A stretch of 24,622 nucleotides of DNA, taken from the NCBI GenBank assembly GCA_002388885.1, contig DGNI01000065.1:26479-51100 (forward strand). Direction: 5' to 3'. The notes beneath the pieces were generated by a model that saw only the letters and a list, made by a program, of their open reading frames with translations, made no database searches and was not told the origin of the DNA. Both the position numbers and the translations under genes were made by a program. This document shows, piece by piece, positions 17,524-24,622 of this stretch; the first letter of the stretch is position 1, and every line of letters starts with the position of its first letter. This stretch comes from Parvularculaceae bacterium UBA4496. Its GTDB lineage: Bacteria; Pseudomonadota; Alphaproteobacteria; Caulobacterales; Parvularculaceae.

Positions 17524-18696
17524 ATGACCCTTTCAGAAGATTACGAACACTGGATCAGAACGTCATTCGTGGAAATGAACACGGCGCTGGAAGAAATGTA
17601 TTTTGCGCGCGAGGCGAGAGAAAATGTTGAGGGCATTGGTGACGAGATCAAAAACAAGATCCGTGAAGAAGGGCACGAATACATCGTTAAACTGCTTGCC
17701 GAAGGCAATACGGACGAAGGATTTGAAAACGCCTTCGATCTTCTCGGCGATGTCGGGCTTTATATGGCGTCGCTCCGCCGTCATGAGGTGACGAACCCGG
17801 CGCGGGAAGAAAAGTCGCCGCTCGCGGAAGCATCGGCGCTCGCTATGCATATCTCCTCGTTTCTCGGCGTCGTACCACGCTTCGCAACGGCGCATCTGAC
17901 GACGCGCAACCGCGCGGTGAACGGCAAGATCAAGAGTTTTACAAACCTGCCGGATGAATATCTTTTCCTCGATTACAATCTGCGCAGTATTTTCGCCTTC
18001 AAGCGCGCTGCCGAGTTGTTGACGCGCATTCTGCCGTTGGGCGTTACGCATCCGGTAGCGGCGATCCTGTTCGAGGATGCAGGCGATGCACTGAAGGACG
18101 TGATCGAATCGAACGACCAGCTTTATAAGGAACTGGACCGCGACCGGTTCTTTTACTGCGTCCGGCCATATTACAAACCCTATCGCGTAGCGCGCGCCGA
18201 ATATCGCGGCGCCAATGGCGGCGACTTTTCCGGCATCAACGAGATCGACTTGCTGCTAGGGCTTTGCTCGGCGAATGACCCTTATTACTCACAGCTTCTC
18301 GTCGAGAAGATGCTGTTCATGGAGCCGGGGGATCAGATTTCCCTGCGCGAGTGCATGCGCCAGCGCAGCTTCCTGCTGCAATTTCTCGATGCGGCGCCGG
18401 AGAACATGAACGATCCGGCGTTCAGAAACAACGTCGAAGCGTATTTGAATGTCTGCAAACTTCACGGGACGACCGCACGTCAGCATCACGACAAACTTGT
18501 GAAGGATTATATTGAAAAGCCTTCCGCCGCGCTGACGCCTGAAAAATATGCGCAAGTCACGGCCAGCGGCCCGCAGCTGGGCGAACTCATGAGCGCCTTG
18601 GAGATACTGCGCGACATGCGCCTCGCCGCTGACCGAAAAGATATCCGCTCAGCGCATAATGATATTCAAAAGCTGAGAAGCTATATTGGCGCCTGA
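17524..18696 (+). CDS. PrnB-like (DUF1864) protein, heme-dioxygenase-superfamily fold
   Basis: A 390-residue soluble, mainly helical protein that I match to the PrnB/DUF1864 family. PrnB of Pseudomonas (361 residues, indoleamine/tryptophan 2,3-dioxygenase superfamily) converts 7-chlorotryptophan to monodechloroaminopyrrolnitrin. Corresponding blocks: DVGLYMASLRRH (76-87) with PrnB DIGFFLGSLKRH; TNLPDEYLFLDYN (140-152) with TGLPDEAHLLESV; RPYYKPYRV (from Arg214) with RPFYEPIRV; and QHHDKLVKDY (His321-His322) with APHLKLAERAY, which in PrnB carries the heme-ligating histidine. The heme site therefore looks conserved. I prefer the ATG at 17524, preceded by AGAGGA at 17506-17511; an in-frame ATG at 17503 would add seven residues. 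It follows metH by 79 bases and runs to within three bases of the convergent coiled-coil gene. The substrate is unknown; most family members are not in pyrrolnitrin clusters. Family confidence is good, reaction unassigned. Confidence 0.8.
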   Translation: MTLSEDYEHWIRTSFVEMNTALEEMYFAREARENVEGIGDEIKNKIREEGHEYIVKLLAEGNTDEGFENAFDLLGDVGLYMASLRRHEVTNPAREEKSPLAEASALAMHISSFLGVVPRFATAHLTTRNRAVNGKIKSFTNLPDEYLFLDYNLRSIFAFKRAAELLTRILPLGVTHPVAAILFEDAGDALKDVIESNDQLYKELDRDRFFYCVRPYYKPYRVARAEYRGANGGDFSGINEIDLLLGLCSANDPYYSQLLVEKMLFMEPGDQISLRECMRQRSFLLQFLDAAPENMNDPAFRNNVEAYLNVCKLHGTTARQHHDKLVKDYIEKPSAALTPEKYAQVTASGPQLGELMSALEILRDMRLAADRKDIRSAHNDIQKLRSYIGA

Positions 18697-18699
18697 GGT

Positions 18700-19044
18700 C
18701 TAAGGAGTTTTCATCCCGTCGATGCGGATTTTCGACGCAAGCGCCTGCTTGATGCGTTCGCGTTGCGCTTCCGTGCGGTTATGGGCTTCGCGCTGGGCTT
18801 CGCCGAGATGACGCGCATGATTGGAAAGCGCATCGAGATAGGATTGCGCGTTAATCAGCGCCGCAGGCTCGCTTTCTCTGGTCTCAGCGACAGACCCCAT
18901 TCGGTTTTGCAAGGCTTTTCTCTCTTCGGCGAGTTGCGCCAGCTCATCCTTGATCGTGGATAGCTGATGCTTTTCGCGATCGACCTTGATGGCGGCAATC
19001 TTTTTCAGTTCCGCAAGCTGCTTGAGCTTGTCATTGGGGCCCAT
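18700..19044 (-). CDS. Small coiled-coil protein at the end of the flagellar operon (FliJ-like by form only)
   Basis: A 114-residue, highly charged protein. From about residue 8 to 108 it is nearly all helix-forming Lys, Glu, Gln, Leu and Ala with heptad-like spacing (LKQLAELKKIAAIKVDREKH, IKDELAQLAEERKALQNRM, HARHLGEAQREAHNRTEAQR), so an antiparallel coiled coil is expected. No signal peptide or membrane segment. The start at 19044 lies inside the 3' end of flhB (14-base overlap), giving tight coupling and marking it as a flagellar-operon gene. Size and form resemble FliJ, the export chaperone-like stalk of the FliI ATPase, but fliJ usually follows fliI, which here points the other way from 24501. 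I cannot assign it by sequence. The frame is also open further upstream, but only as the +1 shadow of flhB. Confidence 0.7.
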   Translation of the reverse strand: MGPNDKLKQLAELKKIAAIKVDREKHQLSTIKDELAQLAEERKALQNRMGSVAETRESEPAALINAQSYLDALSNHARHLGEAQREAHNRTEAQRERIKQALASKIRIDGMKTP

Positions 19045-20128
19045 GTGATTTCGCTTTCTTTCGCATCGTGTCGGCGAAGTGGATGGCGGCGGCGACCGCG
19101 GCGTATTGCTCGCGCTTGATTTCTTCGCCAATCTCGACGCTCGCATGGATTGCACGCGCTGTCGGCGGATCGGAACGGATCGGCACGCCGGCCATGGTTG
19201 CGACTTCGCGAATCTTCGTAGCGATTTCGTCCGTGCCTTTCGCCACACAGACCGGGGCCGCACCGCCCTTGCGGTCCCATTTGAGTGCAACGGCGTAATG
19301 TGTCGGGTTAACGAGGATGACGTCGGCGTCCGGTACGTCTTTCATCATCTGGTTGCGGGCGATGGCTTGACCGCGCTCGCGCCGCGACTGTTTCATGGTC
19401 GGATCGCCTTCCTGCTCTTTCGATTCTTTTTTGAGCTCCTCAAGGCTCATTTTCAGTTTCTTGGTGTGCTGGTGACGGCTCCACGGAAGGTCGATCAATG
19501 CGAGTGCGACGGAAAAGATGACAATTAGCCCGGCGAAAATAACGCCTTCGCGCAATAGCGACTGCGGCAAGGCTTGCGCCGGCAAAAGCGAGTCCGCCGG
19601 CAGTTGCGTGAAACGTGCAGCGAAGATGGCGCCGAACAGGATACAAATAATGATCAGCTTCGTCGCGCTCTTGGCGAACTCTGAAAGGCCGTCGGGCCCA
19701 TATTTCTTTTTGGCGTTGGAGACGATCGACAGGCGGTTGAATTTCGGCTTGATCTTTTTGAGCGAGAACGTGATCGACTGTTGCGCCAGCAATGAGGCGA
19801 GAACGCCAAGCGCCGGCAGCACAAAAAAGGCGGCGATACCGTTGAGGCTCGACATGGAAAGCGAGAAGATAAATCCTTCGCCGTCGCCGCCGAACGCCTG
19901 TGCTGCAAAGGTTGCCGGATCGCGCAGGAGCTGTGAAAGACCGAATGCGAGCGCTGCTGCCGCGCCGCCGCTGGCGAGCGCTAGGGCGAGATAGAACCCG
20001 ATATAGGATGCGGCCGCGTTGACTTCCTTGGACTGCGCGACATCGCCTTCCTCGCGCGCTTTTTGAATGCGCCCCGGCGTCGGGTCGTGTGACTTCTCCT
20101 GACCATCTTCTGACTGATTTTCGCTCAC
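19031..20128 (-). CDS. flhB: Flagellar type III secretion export-gate protein FlhB
   Basis: Inner-membrane export switch protein of 365 residues. N-terminal cytoplasmic part EKSHDPTPGRIQKAREEGDVAQSKE (about 12-36) is the family signature, followed by four membrane segments (about 40-65, 90-115, 140-165 region and 185-212). The C-terminal cytoplasmic domain contains the autocleavage motif NPTH (Asn274-Pro275), after which cleavage switches substrate from rod/hook to filament. Downstream ALKWDRKGGAAPVCVAKGTDEIATKIREVA is typical. The start is GTG at 20128, overlapping the fliR stop by four bases (GTGA); no ATG is available in the right place. The gene is in the tight minus-strand operon and its 3' end overlaps the coiled-coil gene. 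Confidence 0.97.
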   Translation of the reverse strand: MSENQSEDGQEKSHDPTPGRIQKAREEGDVAQSKEVNAAASYIGFYLALALASGGAAAALAFGLSQLLRDPATFAAQAFGGDGEGFIFSLSMSSLNGIAAFFVLPALGVLASLLAQQSITFSLKKIKPKFNRLSIVSNAKKKYGPDGLSEFAKSATKLIIICILFGAIFAARFTQLPADSLLPAQALPQSLLREGVIFAGLIVIFSVALALIDLPWSRHQHTKKLKMSLEELKKESKEQEGDPTMKQSRRERGQAIARNQMMKDVPDADVILVNPTHYAVALKWDRKGGAAPVCVAKGTDEIATKIREVATMAGVPIRSDPPTARAIHASVEIGEEIKREQYAAVAAAIHFADTMRKKAKSHGPQ

Positions 20129-20913
20129 AGGCGCCCCGCGAAAATGTCAAAAAGCACGTTCTGAAACCCTTCGAGCCACTCGAAGAGCAGAATCGGCGCG
20201 GCGGCGGCGAAAAGCGCCATGCCGGCCAGCGTGATCGCCGGCGCGCCGACAAACGCCGCCATGAGTTGCGGCATAGCGCGGCTCGCGGCGGCGAGCGCCA
20301 GCGAATATAAAAATCCGAGGATGACGAAAGGCGATGAAAGCGCCAGCGCCTTGAACAACGCTTCGCCGACGCGGTTTGTTGACCATTCGCCGGTTTCTTC
20401 GGCGCCCGGGAACAGACCGAAAGGCAGTGTTTCATAAACGTCGGCGATGGCGCCGACGAGATGAATGTGAAGGCCGGTGGCGGCGGCGAGCGCTACGCCG
20501 GCCATGACGAGGATGGCTGCAAACGGCGATTCAGAATCGAACCCGACAGTCGGTCCGAAAAGTTGCGCAAGCGACAAGTGCTGCGCCGTAATCGCACCGG
20601 CGATCTGCAAGATAAAAACCATAATGCGCAGGCCGAAGCCGATGACGAGCCCTGAAAGCGCTTCTGCCGCATAGAGTGCGGCGATCGCTGCAGGGGCTTC
20701 AGGCGGGCGCATGTCAGACGTCAGCACCATCGGTGCGATGATGATGGTAATGCCCATCGCTGCCGTAAGGCGGACGCGCATGGGGACAATGCGTTCGCCA
20801 AGGCCGGGCGTTAAGAAGACAATCGCGGAAATGCGCGAGAACACCGCGCCGAGGAGTATGATCGCCGGCGCGCCTGCTTCCAGCATCGGCGTGAGCGGCG
20901 CGAGGAAATCCAT
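20125..20913 (-). CDS. fliR: Flagellar type III export-gate protein FliR
   Basis: Integral membrane protein of 262 residues forming, with FliP and FliQ, the export channel at the base of the flagellum. About six hydrophobic segments are visible, and family features include AIILLGAVFSRISAIVFLTP, LGERIVPMRVRL, a charged turn followed by LSGLVIGFGLRIM, and the C-terminal ITLAGMALFAAAAPILLFEW. The ATG at 20913 comes four bases after the flhA stop (TAAACCATG), and the stop overlaps the flhB GTG. No FliP gene is present beside it, so FliP must be encoded elsewhere. Confidence 0.95.
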   Translation of the reverse strand: MDFLAPLTPMLEAGAPAIILLGAVFSRISAIVFLTPGLGERIVPMRVRLTAAMGITIIIAPMVLTSDMRPPEAPAAIAALYAAEALSGLVIGFGLRIMVFILQIAGAITAQHLSLAQLFGPTVGFDSESPFAAILVMAGVALAAATGLHIHLVGAIADVYETLPFGLFPGAEETGEWSTNRVGEALFKALALSSPFVILGFLYSLALAAASRAMPQLMAAFVGAPAITLAGMALFAAAAPILLFEWLEGFQNVLFDIFAGRL

Positions 20914-20916
20914 GGT

Positions 20917-23001
20917 TTACGCCGTCCCGATCAGCAGCGGTTTCAACCCTGAATCGATTTCCTCGTAAGACAGAACGGGATTGCGGATTTTCTTGGCCTT
21001 CATGACCGCGCGAATAAAACGCCGCCGCTTCGAAGAGGTGACGATCGCCGGATAGAGGTTGCGCGCTGTCGCCTGGTTGATCTGCTCGACAACGGCCTGC
21101 GCAAGTTTATTGAAATCTTCCGGCGGCAAGGCGACATCGGTCGCCCCGCTGGCGCCCTGGGTTTCATGGTCAGCGAAGGTCGACTCCCAGTCGAGCCCGA
21201 TCTGGATTAGCGGCACGGCGCCGTCCTCGTTCTGCAAGGCGCTGACGAAGTGACGGGAAATGCGCTGTCGAACGAATTCGGCGACTTCTTCAGCCGTATT
21301 GAACATGGTGCGGCCTTCCGCAATCGTTTCGAGCAGCACCGGCAGGTTGCGGATCGGCACGCGTTCGTCGAGCAAATGACGGAATACAGACTGAACAAAT
21401 TCCAACGGCGCCTTGTCCGGCACAAAGTCGTCGAGCAGGCGGCGGTTGGAGGCGGCGCGCTCCTGATCCGAATTCTTGCAGAATTCGTCGAAGATGCGCT
21501 GCACCGAACGGCGCGTGACGAGCTGCGAAAAGCTTTGCTTGATCGTTTCGAGAAGATGCGTTGAGACCACTTCGGCCGGTTCGACGACTGCGTGGCCCAT
21601 GGCCATGGCGTCGTCGCGGGCGGAGCGTTCAATCCAGCGCGCAGGCGCGCCGTAGACCGGTTCCTCGCAGTCGTCGCCGGGAATCGGCAGCTGATCGAGA
21701 TCGTCGACGATCACCAGCACCTTGTCGGAATGCAAGACTCCCTTCGCGGCGCGGACGCCCTGGATCTTGACGACATATTCTTTTGCCTTGAGCTCGAGAT
21801 TATCGGTCAGCCTGATCGGCGGAATGATGAAGCCGAATTCACCGGCGATGTATTGGCGGATCTTGACGATGCGCGGTTCCAGCCCGTTGACATTGTCTAG
21901 GGCGAGGGGAGTGAGGTCGCCGGCGAACTCAACGTGAATTTCATCAACATCGAGAATGTCGCCAAGCGGCTTTTTGTTTTCTTTCGGTTTCGCTGCCGGC
22001 TTCGTCGCTTCGGCAAGTTTTTTCGCTTCCACATCCTTGTAGATGAAATATGCGCTTGTGAAAGCCATAGCTGATGCGACAAAGAATGGAATGAATGGCA
22101 GGCCCGGCATGAACGCAAAAACCGCGAGAATGGCGCCCACGGTGCCTATGGCGAGCGGGTTTGCGCCAAGCTGGGCGAGCATCGCCTTGTCAGCCGAACC
22201 GGCAACGCCGCCTTTGGAAAGAAGCAGAGCTGCAGCGATAGAAATGATAACTGCAGGAATTTGCGAAACGAGACCGTCGCCCACCGTCAGGATTGAATAG
22301 GCCGCAACCGCATCGCCGACGGAAAGACCGTGAACGCCCAGCCCCATGGCGAGGCCGACCACCAGGTTCAAAAGCGTAATCAACAGACCCGCAATGGCGT
22401 CGCCTTTAACGAATTTCGAGGCGCCGTCGAGCGAGCCGAAGAAGGTTGTTTCATCCTGCTCGAGTTTACGGCGCGCCTTCGCTTCTTCGTGCGTGATCGC
22501 GCCGGCGGCGATGTCGCTGTCGATCGCGAGCTGCTTGCCAGGCATGCCGTCGAGGGCGAACCGTGCGCCAACCTCGGCCATGCGGCCGGCGCCCTTCGTG
22601 ATCACCATGAAATTGACAATCAGAAGGACGCCGAAAACCACCAGCCCCAGGAATATATTGCCGCCCATGACGAACATGGCGAATCCTTCAATGACGCGGC
22701 CCGCCGCATCAGGTCCCGTATGGCCTTCGCCGATGATCAGTTTTGTAGAAGACACGTTCAGCGACAGGCGCAGCATCAGCGAACCAAGCAGCACGGTTGG
22801 AAACGCGGAAAAATCGAGCGGCCGCTCAATGAAAAGCGTCATCGTGAAAATCATGATCGCCAGGGCAAAAGAAAGCGTGAGCCCGATATCAAGCAGCACC
22901 GCTGGCACTGGCAGGACCATCATGACAATGATCGCCATCAGGCCGAAGGCGAGGAGGACCGTCGTTTGTCCCGGCAGGTTGAATTTCAGTACGCTGTCCA
23001 T
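20917..23001 (-). CDS. flhA: Flagellar type III export-gate protein FlhA
   Basis: Largest export-gate protein, 694 residues, usual length. The N-terminal ~320 residues hold eight membrane segments with the FHIPEP-family cytoplasmic loop (RFALDGMPGKQLAIDSDIAA, then ITHEEAKARRKLEQDETTFF, about 145-200), which is implicated in coupling export to proton motive force. A linker (about 325-360) leads to the cytoplasmic nonamer-forming domain (about 360-690) with VHSDKVLVI, AVVEPAEVVSTHLLETIKQ and QRIFDEFCKNSDQERAASNR, which binds chaperone-substrate complexes. It starts at ATG 23001, 24 bases after fliQ, and ends four bases before fliR. Intact and ordinary. Confidence 0.98.
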   Translation of the reverse strand: MDSVLKFNLPGQTTVLLAFGLMAIIVMMVLPVPAVLLDIGLTLSFALAIMIFTMTLFIERPLDFSAFPTVLLGSLMLRLSLNVSSTKLIIGEGHTGPDAAGRVIEGFAMFVMGGNIFLGLVVFGVLLIVNFMVITKGAGRMAEVGARFALDGMPGKQLAIDSDIAAGAITHEEAKARRKLEQDETTFFGSLDGASKFVKGDAIAGLLITLLNLVVGLAMGLGVHGLSVGDAVAAYSILTVGDGLVSQIPAVIISIAAALLLSKGGVAGSADKAMLAQLGANPLAIGTVGAILAVFAFMPGLPFIPFFVASAMAFTSAYFIYKDVEAKKLAEATKPAAKPKENKKPLGDILDVDEIHVEFAGDLTPLALDNVNGLEPRIVKIRQYIAGEFGFIIPPIRLTDNLELKAKEYVVKIQGVRAAKGVLHSDKVLVIVDDLDQLPIPGDDCEEPVYGAPARWIERSARDDAMAMGHAVVEPAEVVSTHLLETIKQSFSQLVTRRSVQRIFDEFCKNSDQERAASNRRLLDDFVPDKAPLEFVQSVFRHLLDERVPIRNLPVLLETIAEGRTMFNTAEEVAEFVRQRISRHFVSALQNEDGAVPLIQIGLDWESTFADHETQGASGATDVALPPEDFNKLAQAVVEQINQATARNLYPAIVTSSKRRRFIRAVMKAKKIRNPVLSYEEIDSGLKPLLIGTA

Positions 23002-23025
23002 AACTGGCTTTCTTCAATCGTTCTT

Positions 23026-23292
23026 TTAAGTTCCGGCGATGGCTTTGAGGACGACTGTGTCGAAGAGGTTGGACAGCATGCGCGCCATGTGTCCGGCGGA
23101 AAGCCAGAAAACCAGCAGCATGACGAGAAGCTTCGGCGCGAAGGTGAGGGTGAGTTCCTGAATGGACGTGAGCGCTTGAAAAAGGCCCACCACGATGCCA
23201 ACGATCAGGGCGGCGCCGATCATCGGTGCGCCCATCCAAACGCCGGCCCATAAAAATTGCCGCATGATATCTGCGATTTCCGCTTCGGTCAT
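23026..23292 (-). CDS. fliQ: Flagellar type III export-gate protein FliQ
   Basis: An 88-residue membrane protein, normal for FliQ, with two hydrophobic helices (about 15-38 and 52-75) forming a hairpin in the FliPQR export channel. The family signature is clear: VGLFQALTSIQELTLTFAPK (about 35-54), then a second helix rich in Leu, Val and Met. A GGGGA ribosome site lies about five bases before the ATG. It follows fliE by 11 bases and precedes flhA by 24. Confidence 0.95.
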   Translation of the reverse strand: MTEAEIADIMRQFLWAGVWMGAPMIGAALIVGIVVGLFQALTSIQELTLTFAPKLLVMLLVFWLSAGHMARMLSNLFDTVVLKAIAGT

Positions 23293-23303
23293 AACGTTCC
23301 CCG

Positions 23304-23630
23304 TTAGACCGGCATGCGGATGAGTTCTTGATACGCCTCAACGACTTTGTCGCGCACAGTGACCGCCGTTTCGACGGCGAGTTCGGCGGCTGCAAGCGCT
23401 TCGACGACCGAATGCGGGTCAGCATTGCCAGTCATATAATTCATCGACGCCTGTTCACCTTTGGCGACAGTCGCCGCGATATCGTGAACGGCCTTGAACG
23501 CTGCGTTCGGTTCCGTCACCTGCGCCGTTTTAGCGACATTGTCGCCAGCCTTGACGGCGGGGTTATCGGTTTTAAGCGCCGTCTTGGCGAGGTTGTACCC
23601 TTGCGCGGCCTGGAATGTTGCGATCTTCAT
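23304..23630 (-). CDS. fliE: Flagellar hook-basal body protein FliE
   Basis: Protein of 108 residues joining the MS ring and export gate to the proximal rod; exported by the type III apparatus before the rod proteins. The C-terminal half carries the family pattern: NADPHSVVEALAAAELAVETAVTVRDKVVEAYQELIRMPV closely follows the FliE consensus (ND-x-H-x-VMIA-x-E-A-x-L-x-F-x-x-x-x-x-VRNK-x-x-x-AYQEI-x-R-M-x-V). The N-terminal half is less conserved, as usual. AGGGAAAG lies a few bases before the ATG. It sits between flgC and fliQ with 12- and 11-base gaps. Confidence 0.93.
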   Translation of the reverse strand: MKIATFQAAQGYNLAKTALKTDNPAVKAGDNVAKTAQVTEPNAAFKAVHDIAATVAKGEQASMNYMTGNADPHSVVEALAAAELAVETAVTVRDKVVEAYQELIRMPV

Positions 23631-23642
23631 GAGTGACTTTCC

Positions 23643-24035
23643 CTATCTTTTCAGGATGTCGAGGAGCGATTTGTACATGTCGCGGGCTTGGCTGAAGACT
23701 TCGAGGCCGGCTTCGTAGGAGCGGGTCGCTTCGCGCGCGTCGGCGAATTCCGTCATCATGTTGACGTTCGACATTGTGACGTAGCCTTCTTCATTGGCGA
23801 AGGGATGGTTCGGATCGAACACTTCTTCTCCGGGCGTCTGGTCGAGGAACATGCGCCCGATCTCGACCTTTGTCGTTTCGGAATTGCGGTCGAAGACGCT
23901 TTCAAAAGATACCAGCTTGCGCTTGTAGCCATGGGTGTCGGCGTTCGCGATGTTTTCACTGACCACCTGTAGGCGCTGGGCTTGCGCCTGCATACCGGAA
24001 AGTGCGGATGAAGAAATCTTGTCAAACGGGTTCAT
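23643..24035 (-). CDS. flgC: Flagellar basal-body rod protein FlgC
   Basis: Proximal rod protein of 130 residues. The N-terminal rod-family motif is present (SGMQAQAQRLQVVSENIANA, then DTHGYKRK, about 13-40), the segment shared by axial proteins. The C-terminal motif is EGYVTMSNVNMMTEFADAREATRSYEAGLEVFSQARDMYKSLLDIL, whose NVN-M-E-M-D-R-S-Y-x-N-x-x pattern identifies FlgC. AGGAGTG lies about five bases before the ATG. Gap to flgB is nine bases. Confidence 0.96.
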   Translation of the reverse strand: MNPFDKISSSALSGMQAQAQRLQVVSENIANADTHGYKRKLVSFESVFDRNSETTKVEIGRMFLDQTPGEEVFDPNHPFANEEGYVTMSNVNMMTEFADAREATRSYEAGLEVFSQARDMYKSLLDILKR

Positions 24036-24044
24036 CGTTCACTC

Positions 24045-24407
24045 CTACCGGCCGCCAAGGCTCGTACGCAGCATGGAAAGCGTTTTTGAATAGATCGTAA
24101 TGGCCGTGTCGTGATCGCGCGTTGTGGCGGCGGAACGCGACATCTGATCTTCAAGGGAAACCGTGTTGCCGTTCGGGGACGCGACACCTGTAGTTTCGAT
24201 GCGTCCGGCGCGGAATGCTTGAGCGCGCGCGCCCTCGGCCGTCATGCGCTGGCTGCGGGCGTAGGTTTCAGCAAAAGGTTCTATATCTTTCGCCTTGTAA
24301 CCCGGAGTGTCCGCATTCGCGATATTTTCTGCGATCTGTCCATGACGCTGAACGGCGTGCCGCGCCATCAGCGATGCTGTATGCAGAATTTTCAAATCGT
24401 TGAACAT
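24045..24407 (-). CDS. flgB: Flagellar basal-body rod protein FlgB
   Basis: Proximal rod protein of 120 residues and first gene of the operon. RHGQIAENIANADTPGYKAK (about 19-38) and DIEPFAETYA are the FlgB/rod-protein signature; the C-terminal helix (ITIYSKTLSMLRTSLGGR) completes the coiled-coil pair. GCGGGA lies about six bases before the ATG. The 93 bases between it and the divergent fliI start hold the control signals for both units; a CtrA-like box there starts 12 bases upstream of this ATG, and I see no certain promoter for this direction. Confidence 0.95.
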   Translation of the reverse strand: MFNDLKILHTASLMARHAVQRHGQIAENIANADTPGYKAKDIEPFAETYARSQRMTAEGARAQAFRAGRIETTGVASPNGNTVSLEDQMSRSAATTRDHDTAITIYSKTLSMLRTSLGGR

Positions 24408-24418
24408 GAGATCCCGCT

Positions 24419-24458
24419 TTAACCCGGTATTAGTGTTAAATTCCGATACAAGGATAAT
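24419..24458 (+). promoter_or_regulatory. CtrA-like box plus -10 element in the flgB/fliI divergent region
   Basis: TTAA (24419-24422), seven bases, TTAG (24430-24433): one mismatch from the CtrA consensus TTAA-N7-TTAA. Starting at that second half, TTAGTG (24430-24435) as -35 is followed after 17 bases by GATAAT (24453-24458). This gives a fliI-directed promoter with CtrA on the -35, as in Caulobacter early flagellar genes. The flgB promoter is not clear. Confidence 0.45.
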
Positions 24459-24500
24459 TGCGCGTATTAGTTGAATGAACTGTTAACCACGTTTGGATTT

Positions 24501-24622
24501 ATGAGCTTATCTCTGGCGCCGCCAAAACTTGAAAAACTTCTTAAGACGGCAGGCCCGCAGCACTATGGCGTGGTCACCGCAACGGACGGCCTTTCATTAA
24601 AGATTGATGGTCTCGCCGGTTA
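24501..24622 (+). CDS. fliI: Probable flagellum-specific ATPase FliI, N-terminal fragment cut by window edge
   Basis: The last 122 bases encode MSLSLAPPKLEKLLKTAGPQ and then HYGVVTATDGLSLKIDGLAG before the edge. A short amphipathic N-terminal helix followed by a Y/G-x-V-x-x-x-x-GL-x-(L/V)-x-(I/V)-x-G-L-x-G strand pattern is how FliI, the flagellar export ATPase, begins its beta-barrel domain. The divergent flagellar operon and the CtrA-like promoter support this. No ATPase motif is in view, so it is tentative. The preceding ribosome site is poor (GGA three bases before the ATG). Confidence 0.6.
   Translation, partial: MSLSLAPPKLEKLLKTAGPQHYGVVTATDGLSLKIDGLAG

Noticed and set aside
22330..23253. 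307-codon plus-strand ORF opposite flhA, rich in His, Arg and Gln
   Set aside because: Antisense shadow of flhA and fliQ, both complete and conserved.

Overview
The window looks like ordinary chromosome from a moderately GC-rich alphaproteobacterium, probably of the Caulobacterales / Hyphomonadales / Parvularculales kind. The evidence is a GAAC-N7-GAAC (alphaproteobacterial) LexA box, methionine synthase split into two genes, a large Caulobacter-style TonB-dependent receptor beside a flavin-dependent halogenase, a CtrA-like box near flagellar genes, and an alphaproteobacterial-looking tRNA(CAU). The lineage is inferred; no rRNA gene is present. I see no phage, IS element, integrase or CRISPR array.

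Layout. (1) 1-1790, minus: the N-terminal ~596 codons of a UvrD/PcrA helicase running off the left edge, with a LexA box on its putative promoter. (2) 1918-5874: a YegP-family protein; a secreted protein with a strongly acidic tail, facing the YegP gene across a perfect-palindrome bidirectional terminator; an M28 metallopeptidase lipoprotein; a SIMPL-domain lipoprotein. (3) 6048-6124: a tRNA with anticodon CAU, more likely Ile2 than Met. (4) 6384-12489, plus: flavin-dependent tryptophan-halogenase-family enzyme, sulfotransferase-like protein and a 1067-residue TonB-dependent receptor closed by a strong terminator. This is the most accessory-looking part. (5) 12791-18696, plus: near-consensus promoter overlapped by a 22-bp palindrome, then metF and the two halves of metH, tightly packed, then a PrnB-like (DUF1864, heme-dioxygenase-fold) gene. 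(6) 18700-24407, minus: flgB-flgC-fliE-fliQ-flhA-fliR-flhB plus a small coiled-coil gene. (7) 24501-24622, plus: the start of a likely fliI, divergent from flgB.

How the genes work together. MetF supplies 5-methyltetrahydrofolate, which the two MetH polypeptides use to methylate homocysteine; the palindrome on the promoter is a good candidate for methionine-cycle control. The flagellar genes encode export-gate proteins (FliQ, FliR, FlhA, FlhB) and the proximal rod / MS-ring junction (FlgB, FlgC, FliE), and FliI is the export ATPase. The halogenase, sulfotransferase and receptor may form a small-molecule modification and uptake locus. The PrnB-like gene belongs to the family that follows the PrnA halogenase in pyrrolnitrin synthesis, but here it sits about 9.5 kb from the halogenase, behind metH, so a joint pathway is only a hypothesis. 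All family assignments come from reading the translated sequence and from memory; no database search was run.
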